Program-made: the position numbers and the translations under genes
Part shown: piece after piece, positions 15,581 to 24,609 of the stretch
Numbering within the stretch: the first letter of the stretch is position 1
How the letters are laid out: each line of letters opens with the position of its first letter
Assembly (NCBI GenBank): GCA_001899005.1
Contig: MKUW01000006.1
Location: 1 to 64,000, forward strand
From: Chloroflexi bacterium 44-23
GTDB lineage: Bacteria; Chloroflexota; Anaerolineae; Anaerolineales; Anaerolineaceae
Length of the DNA stretch: 64,000 bases
Reading direction: 5' to 3'
Notes under the pieces: model-generated
What the model was told of the DNA's origin: nothing
The model's input: only the letters and a program-made list of their open reading frames with translations
Database searches by the model: none

Positions 15581-17218
15581 ATGAAAATAGTCAAGACATC
15601 ACGTGTTACAGTCGGGACAAGCGGGTTGGGAATGATAGATGTAATAAGAACCCCATTCTTTTGGGCAGTCATCAGCCTTTTTGGAATACTGGGAGCCAGC
15701 GCTGCAATTAATACCAAATATGGAAAACGTTTCCGCTGGTTTGGTTCTACTTTCGCTATTCTCTTTATAGCCGGTAAATTTATGATGGTTTTACCAATTG
15801 TGCCTCAGCCACGGTTTGCATACAGTCTCTGGATGACTATCCTCGCCATTGTTTTTGGTTTATCCGGACTGGTTTTCATTGGGTTTGGTTATAGAAGCCA
15901 ACCGCTCATTCTTCCCCAGAAAAGTGTCAAGTTGGTGACATCCGGGGTTAATGGTATTGTCCGGCATCCATTTTATCTGGGTGATCTGCTTTTCACTGCC
16001 TCATTTTCACTTTTCTTTCATTCAATTATTGGTCTGGCATTCCTGCCGATCTGGTGGGCAGCCTATATTTTGCACATTATTCACGTAGAAGAGCGATTAG
16101 AAATTGAATTGGGGCCATATTACCTCGAATATAAACGCCACACGCGCGGCCGTGTTATACCAATTCCACCTTTTGAACTGAACCCACCCATCGCCCAATT
16201 CCCCTTCAAAAACCTGGCATTTAAAGGCGGGGGCATCAAAGGTGTGGCATATTTGGGTGTAATTAGGGCCCTTGAAGAATATAATTTGCTTCCCCAAATA
16301 GAACGCGTCGTTGGTTCTTCTGCTGGTGCAATCACCGCAACCATTATCAGTTTCAATCTGGAATATCAAAAAACAAATATGATTATGGACACACTCGATT
16401 ACCAATTGGTACCTCAATTGCAAAGTGAAATTGAAAACAAAGAGTCAAGCTGGCTGCCAAAGTTTATTGGCAAAGAAGTCTCCAAACTTACGGGTGATGT
16501 GGAAGGCCTGCAACGATTAATAAATAAATATGGCTGGTACTCAAGTGAATATTTTTATGAATGGATGAAAATTATCATCGCGGGGCAATGTGAGGGGAAT
16601 TCTAAGGCCACGTTTGAGGATTTCAGAAATCATGGTTTTAAAGATCTGTACATCATTGGCACCAACGTCTCAAAAATCAATGTTGAAGTGTTTTCTTATG
16701 ACACAACACCAAATGTGTCTGTAGTTGATGCAGTCAGAATTTCAATGTCAATTCCACTTTATTTTGAGACTCTTCAATTTAATGGTGAAAAATTTGGACA
16801 CGGTGATTTTCACGTCGATGGCGGAGTCCTTTTCAATTATCCACTCCAATTATTCGATGAGCCTTCATTTTCGGAAGGAAATATCTGGTTCAATGGTGGC
16901 ATAAATTGGGAAACATTAGGATTCTACCTTTACGCCAAAAGAGATAATTTTGATAGCTCACCAAAAATTCATAGTTTTAAAGATTACATTTCCAAGATTT
17001 ATGAATGCTATGACAAGAGTTATCAGATTTCACAGATAGACAATAACTTGATTGACCAACAGCGCACTGTGAAAATCAATACCGAAAATGTTCATGCAAC
17101 CGATTTCCACCTCAAACCCAGAGACAAGCAATATCAAGCTTTATTAAACGAAGGTTACGAAGCTACAATGAAATTTTTGAAAGAATACCAGCATCCTTCT
17201 ATCCGTACGAACTGGTAA
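15581..17218 (+). CDS. fusion of isoprenylcysteine/PEMT-like methyltransferase and patatin lipase domains
   Basis: A protein of 545 residues with two unlike halves. Residues about 20-200 form a membrane domain with four or five helices and the signature of ICMT/PEMT-type methyltransferases: RHPFYLGD at 128-135 and HVEERLEIELGPYYLEY at 168-184 with the paired Glu170-Glu171. Residues about 208 to the end are a patatin-like phospholipase: oxyanion motif GGGIKG (216-221), nucleophile Ser247 in GSSAG, and the catalytic dyad Asp413 in DGG. Both sites look complete. A link between lipid methylation and acyl hydrolysis is inferred only from the fusion. There is no Shine-Dalgarno site; a promoter -10 ends 12 nt upstream. 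An internal Met18 is an alternative start. Confidence 0.8.
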   Translation: MKIVKTSRVTVGTSGLGMIDVIRTPFFWAVISLFGILGASAAINTKYGKRFRWFGSTFAILFIAGKFMMVLPIVPQPRFAYSLWMTILAIVFGLSGLVFIGFGYRSQPLILPQKSVKLVTSGVNGIVRHPFYLGDLLFTASFSLFFHSIIGLAFLPIWWAAYILHIIHVEERLEIELGPYYLEYKRHTRGRVIPIPPFELNPPIAQFPFKNLAFKGGGIKGVAYLGVIRALEEYNLLPQIERVVGSSAGAITATIISFNLEYQKTNMIMDTLDYQLVPQLQSEIENKESSWLPKFIGKEVSKLTGDVEGLQRLINKYGWYSSEYFYEWMKIIIAGQCEGNSKATFEDFRNHGFKDLYIIGTNVSKINVEVFSYDTTPNVSVVDAVRISMSIPLYFETLQFNGEKFGHGDFHVDGGVLFNYPLQLFDEPSFSEGNIWFNGGINWETLGFYLYAKRDNFDSSPKIHSFKDYISKIYECYDKSYQISQIDNNLIDQQRTVKINTENVHATDFHLKPRDKQYQALLNEGYEATMKFLKEYQHPSIRTNW

Positions 17219-17238
17219 ACCCCAGTTAATAAAGAAAG

Positions 17239-17311
17239 AGCCACCGAAGGGACTCGAACCCTTGACCTGACGTTTACGAAACGCCTGCTCTACCAACTGA
17301 GCCACGGTGGC
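17239..17311 (-). tRNA. tRNA-Thr (anticodon CGT)
   Basis: The minus strand folds as a 73-nt cloverleaf. The acceptor is GCCACCG with CGGTGGC, the D arm is GCTC...GAGC with AGTTGGTA, the anticodon stem is GGCGT/ACGTC around loop TTCGTAA (anticodon CGT), and the T arm is AAGGG-TTCGAGT-CCCTT. The discriminator is T and CCA is not encoded. It reads ACG codons. Confidence 0.95.
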
Positions 17312-17491
17312 AATTCCAAATTTATCTGAAATTGTCGCGCCAATCTTACCATGTTTCGCATTGATTTGACAGGGCAGGTTGAGTGCAACATCTCTTTTTC
17401 GTAACAAATATCATTTATTATTAATACATGCAGTGCAACACCGTTTCCTGACCCAATTTACCAAATATCACCAGCGCTTACGGGCAAAAAA

Positions 17492-17521
17492 CTGACATGA
17501 ATTGATATTCTTTGGTAACAT
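17492..17521 (+). promoter_or_regulatory. probable promoter of the GT4 gene
   Basis: CTGACA (17492-17497) and TAACAT (17516-17521) are separated by 18 nt, with the ATG about 40 nt further on and AGGA at 17554-17557. Confidence 0.45.
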
Positions 17522-17560
17522 AAGTTCTGCAAGAAATACCAGCTTTCGAAATCAGGAATT

Positions 17561-18829
17561 ATGATCAATATTGCTATGCTTTCTTACCATACCTGCCCAC
17601 TGGCTACTTTAGGCGGTAAAGATACCGGTGGAATGAATGTCTATGTTCACCAATTAACCCGCCATCTCGGGCAACGAAACGTGCATGTTGATGTTTATAC
17701 TCGCTCGCAAGATGAACATGTGCCGCACGTTCTTCACGACCTTGGTTACGGTAACCGCGTGGTTCACATCCCGGCTGGCCCCGAAGTACCTCTCCCCAAA
17801 AAAGAGCTTACCCGCTATATCCCGAAGTTTGTGGATGGAATAATTCAATTTTGTAGTGATAAAGGCATTCATTATGATCTGATTCACAGTCACTATTGGA
17901 TGTCGGGCATCGCTGCAATTGAGCTTAAAAGAATCTGGGATATTCCTTTTATCCATATGTTTCATACCTTGGGATTGATGAAGAATCGCATCGCACAATC
18001 ACCTGCAGAAATTGAAGGTGAATACCGCATCGAGGGCGAGCGGAAGGTAATCAGCCAGGCAGACCGTTTGATCGCAGCCACCCTGGCAGAAAAATCCCAA
18101 TTGGAATTTCTATATGATGCACCTGGTTCGAAAATTGCCGTTATTCCTCCCGGGGTGGATATCTCCCGATTCTATCCAATTCCAAAGGATGAAGCCAAAG
18201 AGGTAATAGACGTTCCTCAATCAAGCCGAATGATTTTATATGTCGGGCGGATTGAGCCTTTAAAAGGAATTGATTCTCTTATCAAAGCAATTGCCCTTAT
18301 CCAAAAGGATGGTGACTTGGATTGTTGTCCGCATTCTCTGGCAATCATTGGCGGGGAACCTAACGCATCACCTGAGGAGATGAATGCAGAAATGGCACGG
18401 CTGCAAGAAATGGTCGAAGGTCTCCAGATCAACAATCTGGTACTGTTTCTTGGTAAGCAGGATCAAAAATTACTTCCTTACTACTATTCCGCATCTGAGG
18501 TAGTGGTTATGCCTTCCCATTATGAATCATTCGGAATGGTCGCTCTGGAAGCGATGGCTTGCGGGACTCCAGTGATCGCTTCACAAGTGGGTGGACTTGG
18601 TTTCCTGGTCAGAGACGGTGAAACTGGCTATGTTGTTCCTGCGAACGATATTAATAAATTAGCAGAGTATCTGGTGAAATTAATTAAAGACACAGCATTG
18701 CAAGATAAACTCGGATCCCAAAGTGCTGTCTATGCTCGTAATTATGCCTGGAGCATCATCAGCGAGAAAATTATCGAAGTTTATCACCAGGAACTGGCAA
18801 CTAAAAAAATAATAACCATCCAGGACTAA
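17561..18829 (+). CDS. family 4 glycosyltransferase (MshA/sucrose-synthase-like)
   Basis: Retaining GT-B glycosyltransferase of 422 residues. The N-terminal domain has the acceptor loop GGKDTGGMNVYVHQL (about 18-32) and HSHYWMSG. The C-terminal donor domain has IPPGVDISRFYP, VGRIEPLKGID and the E-x7-E motif ESFGMVALE, followed by ACGTPVIAS and GETGYVVP. This pattern is shared by MshA, sucrose-phosphate synthase and related enzymes using NDP-glucose or UDP-GlcNAc. No partner gene fixes the product: no mshB/C and no sucrose phosphatase lie nearby. It converges on dinB with a 4-nt overlap of the two stops. Confidence 0.88.
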   Translation: MINIAMLSYHTCPLATLGGKDTGGMNVYVHQLTRHLGQRNVHVDVYTRSQDEHVPHVLHDLGYGNRVVHIPAGPEVPLPKKELTRYIPKFVDGIIQFCSDKGIHYDLIHSHYWMSGIAAIELKRIWDIPFIHMFHTLGLMKNRIAQSPAEIEGEYRIEGERKVISQADRLIAATLAEKSQLEFLYDAPGSKIAVIPPGVDISRFYPIPKDEAKEVIDVPQSSRMILYVGRIEPLKGIDSLIKAIALIQKDGDLDCCPHSLAIIGGEPNASPEEMNAEMARLQEMVEGLQINNLVLFLGKQDQKLLPYYYSASEVVVMPSHYESFGMVALEAMACGTPVIASQVGGLGFLVRDGETGYVVPANDINKLAEYLVKLIKDTALQDKLGSQSAVYARNYAWSIISEKIIEVYHQELATKKIITIQD

Positions 18830-20049
18830 TCAATATCTTCCTGGTTATTCTCGCCTTTTTTCATACGGGACGCTTTTCGAATAATATCACGGCCATATTT
18901 TACTTTTAGTGTATCAATCACGGTAAGTAATTTCCGTTCTCTAGCTTCGTCCGTTTCCCATAATGATAATTGAAACGTTTCGTCACTTAATTGGCTGACA
19001 CCGACCCCTATCAAGCGTACGGGCGTCAGTAAATCCCAATTCTGTGTCAGAATTTGACTGGCCGCATCGTATATGATCCCATCCTGATTAACTGGTTGGC
19101 TTAGTTTTTTCTGGCGCGTAAAAGTACGAAAATCATAATAACGAAATTTCACACGGACCGATTGAGCGAGTAGCTTTTTCGATCGTAGCTTGTAACCCAA
19201 TTTTTCCGATATTTCTTTAATTTCGGCCAACAACACCTCAACATCAACAATATCTCGATTAAAGGTTACTTCCTGGCTGATAGATTTTGTCTCTTCGTAA
19301 CTTTCAACGTCACTATCATCGATCCCCATAGCACGTTGCCTTAAAAAAACTCCATTCTTTCCGAACAACTCCACCAATGAATTTTCTGAAAGCTTTGCCA
19401 GGTCACCAATGGTTTTTACGCCAATGTTACCTAGTCGTTGCGTCGTTTTGGGTCCAACTCCCCATAACATTGCAACCGGTAAAGGCGCCATAAACTCCGC
19501 TTCTTTTCCAAATTCAACCACCTGGATCGCACCAGGATATGTATCTCCTCGGCTTTGTTTTTTACCGAAATCATTCGCAATTTTGGCGACCAATTTGTTG
19601 CTATTCACACCAAATGAAGCAGAAAGCCCGGTTTGTTCTTTAATTTTGTATTGTAAATTCTTAGCGATAATTTCGCCGGAATCAGCCAAATCGGTCACTT
19701 CCAAAAAGGCCTCATCGATAGAAACTTGTTCCATTACAGGGGTTAATTCTGCCAAAATTGCCATCACAGAGGAAGAAATTTGACTGTATTCATCATGTCT
19801 GGAAGAAACAAGTATCAATTTTGGACACAATTTGATTGCCTGTGCAGTTGGCATAGCAGAATGAACACCATACCGGCGGGCTGCATAGGAACAGGAAGCA
19901 ATCACACCACGCTGATCCGGGCTGCCACCCACAGCAAAGCATTTGCCACTCAGTGCCGGATTCTTGAGTTCTTCTACGGCACAAAAAAAGGCATCCAGAT
20001 CCATGTGGATAATTTTTCTTTTTCTGCCAGTAGTATTGGTTGTTTGCAT
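18826..20049 (-). CDS. dinB: DNA polymerase IV (Y family)
   Basis: Error-prone translesion polymerase of 407 residues. Catalytic residues are Asp in HMDLDAFF (about 16-23) and Asp-Glu in VSIDEAFLEVT (about 105). A thumb with two helix-hairpin-helix segments (MLWGVGPKTTQRL) and the little-finger domain follow, with QEVTFNRDI. There is no clear C-terminal beta-clamp pentapeptide; the tail is basic and acidic (RKASRMKKGENNQ). AGGA lies 7 nt before the ATG. No LexA box was identified. Confidence 0.92.
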   Translation of the reverse strand: MQTTNTTGRKRKIIHMDLDAFFCAVEELKNPALSGKCFAVGGSPDQRGVIASCSYAARRYGVHSAMPTAQAIKLCPKLILVSSRHDEYSQISSSVMAILAELTPVMEQVSIDEAFLEVTDLADSGEIIAKNLQYKIKEQTGLSASFGVNSNKLVAKIANDFGKKQSRGDTYPGAIQVVEFGKEAEFMAPLPVAMLWGVGPKTTQRLGNIGVKTIGDLAKLSENSLVELFGKNGVFLRQRAMGIDDSDVESYEETKSISQEVTFNRDIVDVEVLLAEIKEISEKLGYKLRSKKLLAQSVRVKFRYYDFRTFTRQKKLSQPVNQDGIIYDAASQILTQNWDLLTPVRLIGVGVSQLSDETFQLSLWETDEARERKLLTVIDTLKVKYGRDIIRKASRMKKGENNQEDID

Positions 20050-20067
20050 GCAAAAATCCTGAGTCTA

Positions 20068-21102
20068 TTAATTTTCTTGAGGAAAAAAGTTTTCAGCCGG
20101 GTCTACTTTGTTCGCAATTGCCAGGTAGTACGCTGCAAAATATCCAAAAATTGCCAAATTCCAGCTATGTAATAAGAGGTTATCTCCAACGGCAAATACT
20201 TGATCTGTCCCAATCCCGCATGCAAGCAAGTGATTATGATACAAATCAACCTGCTGATTGGATACACCCGGCACAATAGTAGATTTTAGAAAAACAAATA
20301 ATGTTTTTGATAAAACGCTTTCTGGATAAATAACGAAATTCCATGAAGAACTATCTGAAGGATAAAGAACTTCAACAAATACGCATGTCTTAGCAAGGTT
20401 ACGAAAATTTGAGCGCCAGTTTCTGGCGACCCCACTTAATTTTTCAGCACATGCAAACACCGTCAAACGGTCCACCATTTGACCGGCCAAACGCTTTGCA
20501 GGATTGTGACTGGTGGTGATGTTTTTTCCAAGCTTCTCTATCAGTGTTTGTGCTTGCGTTTGCAAGTTTTCGATCAACCCATACGCATCGTTAATAAATC
20601 CAGTTTTCTCCAACACACAAAATAAGATAACAGTTGAAAGGGCAAATAGATTCTGATCAAGACGAATGTTGTCCGGGATACGAAAAAAGTTGACCGGTGA
20701 AGGTTGATTTACCAATTTAAACTCATCCCTTGAAATAAGAATGGTTTGGCATTTTAGGTCAGTGAAAGCTGCAAGCGTATCATTCATGCTTTGGTTTAAA
20801 TTAGGGGCAAAAAGGACAACCAAAGAATTGGCAGGTACAAAGCCGTATTTTAATTGCTCAGTCGAATAGGTTTTTACATTCAATTGATGAGACAGATAGA
20901 TATTTTCTGAAAAAATACCAACAATATCAAGAAAATCTTGCGGCCCTGAAAAAATAATGGTTTCACCGTTATTTATCTTCACTTGAGGAAATATTTGAAA
21001 AGCCTTCCAGATTTCAACCAATTGGGTCGGTAGATCATCAAGGTTCTTATAGTAAGCTGTGGAGTCAACATTTTCATAGATGGATGCATCATCAAAAAAC
21101 AA
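20068..21102 (-). CDS. degenerate phosphoglucose/phosphomannose isomerase-like SIS protein
   Basis: The 344-residue protein follows the layout of the bifunctional PGI/PMI family: an N-terminal DD...VD...LP.Q segment, two SIS folds, and the region AEKLSGVARNWRSNF. In active family members this is followed by an EN-x-K and a PE-x-NHN motif carrying the catalytic Glu and His. Here the stretch reads RNLAKTCVFVEVLYPSDSSSW, so both catalytic positions appear to be lost. It may be a sugar-phosphate sensor or pseudoenzyme. The TTG at 21102 is chosen because GGAGG lies 5 nt ahead; a TTG at 21120 is possible. Family assignment is from pattern memory. Confidence 0.6.
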   Translation of the reverse strand: MFFDDASIYENVDSTAYYKNLDDLPTQLVEIWKAFQIFPQVKINNGETIIFSGPQDFLDIVGIFSENIYLSHQLNVKTYSTEQLKYGFVPANSLVVLFAPNLNQSMNDTLAAFTDLKCQTILISRDEFKLVNQPSPVNFFRIPDNIRLDQNLFALSTVILFCVLEKTGFINDAYGLIENLQTQAQTLIEKLGKNITTSHNPAKRLAGQMVDRLTVFACAEKLSGVARNWRSNFRNLAKTCVFVEVLYPSDSSSWNFVIYPESVLSKTLFVFLKSTIVPGVSNQQVDLYHNHLLACGIGTDQVFAVGDNLLLHSWNLAIFGYFAAYYLAIANKVDPAENFFPQEN

Positions 21103-21158
21103 AATTACCTCCGTTTTCAATTATCCTTTTTGTAATTTAATTGATTTTAAAATTTACC

Positions 21159-21187
21159 TTGAATAATTGGACATAATTGGTTATATT
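21159..21187 (+). promoter_or_regulatory. probable promoter of the formate cassette
   Basis: TTGAAT (21159-21164) and TATATT (21182-21187) have a 17-nt spacer and point to fdhD, whose ATG is 26 nt downstream of the -10. Confidence 0.5.
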
Positions 21188-21212
21188 TAAGACTCCATGG
21201 GAATCTGTAATT

Positions 21213-22010
21213 ATGACTAATTTTACCGCGAACAACCCACTCTTGTTTTTTGACGGCAGTTGGAAAGAAATCGAACGTCCGGCACCACAGGAAGTCAGTA
21301 TTAATTTATATGTTAATGGCAAATTTTGGTTAACATTTAAGTGTTCGCCGTTCTTAATTGAAATGATGGCCATTGGATTTTTATACAATGAACACATTAT
21401 TTCTTCAAAATCAGATCTGGCACATGTTTCGACGTGTGAAAACAATTCTACTGTAGATATCTGGCTCAACTACACTGTGGAACGGCCTGAAAATTGGGTG
21501 AAAACTAGCGGATGCACAGGCGGGCAAACCTCCAGTGCTGCATTTATTGAAGCGGTCAGTGATTCAAATGAAATAATATGTCCACAGATCATTATTGATC
21601 AGATGCTAAAGCTACACACTTTGCAAATACAATATCATCAGACACGCGGAATTCATTGTTCCATTCTCACGGATGGTATTGAATACGACCTGGTTGCTGA
21701 AGACATTGGCCGTCACAATACGATCGACAAACTGGCTGGTCAATTGCTTTTTGATACACGTTTGTGGAAGCGCAAAATTCTGATTACATCTGGTAGAATA
21801 AGTTCAGAAATGCTCCAGAAATCTGCCCGTGTAGGAGCATCGATCGTCGTCACACGTACCAGCCCAACTCAGGCATCAATCCAAAGTGCTGCAGAATTAC
21901 AAATTTGTCTAATTGGATATGCCCGTAAAAATCAGTTTACTGTCTATTCCCACCCCGAAAAAATAGCTTCTTCAATCAAGGTCCAGGAAAACAGCACCAT
22001 TGTTTGCTAG
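21213..22010 (+). CDS. fdhD: formate dehydrogenase sulfurtransferase FdhD
   Basis: FdhD carries sulfur from a cysteine desulfurase to the Mo-bisMGD cofactor, which formate dehydrogenase needs for activity. From the ATG at 21213 it has 265 residues. Recognisable parts are the N-terminal beta-rich segment EVSINLYVNGKFWLTF, GFLYNEHII, the active loop TSGCTGGQTSSA, VAEDIGRHNTIDKLAG, ILITSGRISSEMLQK and VVTRTSPTQASIQSA. The loop has a single Cys here (GCTGG) instead of a C-x2-C pair, a variant seen in other FdhD proteins. A longer frame from TTG 21177 would begin inside the promoter, so I reject it. Confidence 0.93.
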   Translation: MTNFTANNPLLFFDGSWKEIERPAPQEVSINLYVNGKFWLTFKCSPFLIEMMAIGFLYNEHIISSKSDLAHVSTCENNSTVDIWLNYTVERPENWVKTSGCTGGQTSSAAFIEAVSDSNEIICPQIIIDQMLKLHTLQIQYHQTRGIHCSILTDGIEYDLVAEDIGRHNTIDKLAGQLLFDTRLWKRKILITSGRISSEMLQKSARVGASIVVTRTSPTQASIQSAAELQICLIGYARKNQFTVYSHPEKIASSIKVQENSTIVC

Positions 22011-22134
22011 TCTCCCCAAAAAAATGACCCAGTTCTTATTCTTTACTCAATAAATTTTTAAAGCACCCATCAAAACACCTTTAGCAAGACCATTAAGGTA
22101 TTTTCAACCATGAATCACTTGTATAGGAGAAATT

Positions 22135-23892
22135 ATGAGCAATATTGACCTAGCACCAATTCATGCATTTTTGGATCACACCACTCCCAAAGACCGCTCA
22201 AACCTCTTACCTGCTCTACACGCAGCGCAAGATGAATATGGATATATTCCCGAGATTGCAGCTGCTGAAATAGCAAAAGCGCTCTCAGTTCCACTCGCAG
22301 ACGTCTTTGGCGTGATTGATTTTTATTCTTTGCTTTATTCACGTCCAGTCGGCAAAACGGTTGTGCATGTCTGTAAAGACCCGGCTTGTATGATGGCAGG
22401 TGCGGATACTGTGCTTAAAATGCTATCAAGCCAATTGACATACTTTGATGATGCCAGAGAAAAACCATTATACACGATAGAAATTGCCCCTTGTCTTGGC
22501 CTTTGCGAGCAAGCTCCTGCAATTTTGGTTGATGGGATAGCAGCGAAAGCGGATCAAACTTTCTCAATCAGCAAATTATTTTCCGAGCCGAAGAGGTATT
22601 TAAACACAACCGTAGATGGTGATGTACGCTTTCTCACGAAAAATTGCGGTTTAGGAGAAAGTGTTAACTTAAATCGCTATTTACAAAATGGTGGTTATTC
22701 TGCTTTGAAAAAGGCTCTCCAGCTGACCCCCGCTGAAGTTGTTGAACAAGTGAAATTGTCTGGTTTGGTTGGGCGCGGCGGTGCCGCATTTCCAACCGGA
22801 GTGAAATGGGAAGGGGCAATTGCATCACCGGAAAAAGTTAAATTTGTCGTCTGTAATGGTGATGAAGCTGAACCAGGCACTTTTAAAGATCGAATTCTTA
22901 TGGAAGACGATCCACACCAGATCATTGAAGGTATGATTATTTGCGCCTACGCGATCGGCGCAGAAAAAGGATACTTTTATATTCGTGCAGAATATCAAAA
23001 TGCCGCAAATCAGGTCAAGGCTGCCCTTGATGATTGTCGCAACAGCGGTTTTCTGGGTGATTCCATAATGGACTCCGATTTCAATTTTGATATCGAGCTG
23101 CGTCGCGGTGCCGGAGCTTATATCTGTGGAGAGGAGACCGCCTTATTCGAATCAATTGAAGGCAAGCGTGGTTTTCCGCGTATAAAGCCTCCATTTCCAA
23201 CCCAAGCCGGCTTATTTGGAAAACCAACAGTAATTAACAATGTAGAAACACTGGCAAATGTGGCCTTGATTTTCAACCTGGGCATAGAGGCTTATCGAGC
23301 GCTGGGTACAGAAAAATCACCCGGAACAAAACTTTTTTGTCTTTCTGGTGATATCAGCCGCCCCGGATTATACGAGGTTCCTTTCGGAGTAACCTTACGT
23401 CACATAATTGAAGATCTAGCCGGCGGAATGAGAGAGGAGATTCCATTCCTGGCAGCATTAATCGGCGGCGCCGCCGGTGCGATTGCCTCCCCCGAGGAAC
23501 TGGATACAAAATTGTCTTTCGAGGACTTGCGTAGAGCTGGTTTACCCCTTGGTTCAGGCGTAATTACTGTTTTTAACCAGAACAGGGATTTACGAGCAAT
23601 TCTCTTTAAATTAGCTAGCTTTTTTGCTGAAGAGTCATGTGGAAAATGTTATCCATGCCAAATTGGTACGCAGCGACAATTGGAGATCATGGAACGAGTC
23701 AATGCCGGTAATCCTGATGATCGCGATGAAAGAAGACTCTCGGATTTGATCGAAACCATGACAGATTCTTCTCTATGCGGGTTAGGGCAAACAGCAGGGT
23801 CTGCAATAAAAAGTGCCATGATAAAATGGCCACATCTATTTAGTCCCTCTGCGACAATATCCACCTCACAAGTTGGAGGTCCACATGACTGA
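22135..23892 (+). CDS. fused NuoE-NuoF type NADH-oxidoreductase subunit of formate dehydrogenase
   Basis: Diaphorase subunit of 585 residues. Residues 1-165 are a NuoE-like thioredoxin-fold domain binding [2Fe-2S] through Cys80, Cys85, Cys120 and Cys124. The rest is NuoF-like: FMN and NAD-binding glycine-rich segments ([42 protein letters not shown]), an SLBB domain, and a C-terminal [4Fe-4S] motif [13 protein letters not shown]. It should pass electrons between the formate dehydrogenase chain and NAD(P). AGGAG lies 6 nt before the ATG. The 3' end overlaps the ferredoxin gene by 8 nt. A similar subunit occurs in bifurcating hydrogenases, but no hydrogenase gene is seen here. Confidence 0.92.
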   Translation: MSNIDLAPIHAFLDHTTPKDRSNLLPALHAAQDEYGYIPEIAAAEIAKALSVPLADVFGVIDFYSLLYSRPVGKTVVHVCKDPACMMAGADTVLKMLSSQLTYFDDAREKPLYTIEIAPCLGLCEQAPAILVDGIAAKADQTFSISKLFSEPKRYLNTTVDGDVRFLTKNCGLGESVNLNRYLQNGGYSALKKALQLTPAEVVEQVKLSGLVGRGGAAFPTGVKWEGAIASPEKVKFVVCNGDEAEPGTFKDRILMEDDPHQIIEGMIICAYAIGAEKGYFYIRAEYQNAANQVKAALDDCRNSGFLGDSIMDSDFNFDIELRRGAGAYICGEETALFESIEGKRGFPRIKPPFPTQAGLFGKPTVINNVETLANVALIFNLGIEAYRALGTEKSPGTKLFCLSGDISRPGLYEVPFGVTLRHIIEDLAGGMREEIPFLAALIGGAAGAIASPEELDTKLSFEDLRRAGLPLGSGVITVFNQNRDLRAILFKLASFFAEESCGKCYPCQIGTQRQLEIMERVNAGNPDDRDERRLSDLIETMTDSSLCGLGQTAGSAIKSAMIKWPHLFSPSATISTSQVGGPHD

Positions 23893-24583
23893 ACAAATTC
23901 ACTTAACAATCGACCAGCAGCCAGTCACAACGGGAGCCGGAACTACGATTTTGAAAGCTGCCCAGGAAAATGGAATAGAGATTCCGACGATTTGCTTTCA
24001 TGATTCCTGTACCGCGAACGCCCTCTGTCGAATCTGCGTGGTAGAAGTGACCGGCGCACGCACCTTAATCCCTTCTTGCGTTGCAAAAGTCTCTGAAGGG
24101 ATGGTTGTCGAAACACAATCAGAGCGGGTGCGGTTATCTCGCAAGACGATTCTTGAGATGATGGCGTCAACAACAGATCTCAGTCAATCTCCGGAAATTA
24201 TTGCTATGTTTGCGGAGTATGACGTCGAAGAAGATCGTTTTCCGGATGCAACTCCTCGTCACCCGGAAATCATTGATGATAATTCAATGTTCATCCGCGA
24301 TTATGCTAAATGTATTCTTTGTTGGCGCTGTGTCCAGGTCTGCGCCACTGATGCCCAATATGCTTTTGCCATTAACTTTAAAGAACGTGGATATAACACC
24401 CAAATTTCAACCTTTTTTGAAATTCCTCTTCCTGAAACAACCTGCGTTTTTTGCGGACAATGCATCGGAGTCTGTCCCACAAATGCCTTAAAGCCGAAAA
24501 AGGAATGGCTATTAGAGCAGGGCATGGAACCTGAGACCATTATGAGCTTAACTCGCCAGGAACGTCGGAAACGTGGGCGTTAA
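23885..24583 (+). CDS. NuoG-like iron-sulfur protein ([2Fe-2S] plus two [4Fe-4S])
   Basis: Electron-transfer subunit of 232 residues from the ATG at 23885, which has GGAGGT 4-5 nt ahead; the TTG at 23873 would put that site inside the gene. The N-terminal domain is a plant-type [2Fe-2S] ferredoxin with Cys37, Cys48, Cys51 and Cys65. A NuoG His/Cys-region segment follows, although the linker ([15 protein letters not shown]) lacks an obvious full His-Cys3 set. Two ferredoxin clusters follow: [11 protein letters not shown] and [12 protein letters not shown]. It probably bridges FdhA and the NuoEF-like subunit. Confidence 0.9.
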   Translation: MTEQIHLTIDQQPVTTGAGTTILKAAQENGIEIPTICFHDSCTANALCRICVVEVTGARTLIPSCVAKVSEGMVVETQSERVRLSRKTILEMMASTTDLSQSPEIIAMFAEYDVEEDRFPDATPRHPEIIDDNSMFIRDYAKCILCWRCVQVCATDAQYAFAINFKERGYNTQISTFFEIPLPETTCVFCGQCIGVCPTNALKPKKEWLLEQGMEPETIMSLTRQERRKRGR

Positions 24584-24609
24584 CATTTAGCCATGAGATT
24601 GGAGCAGAA

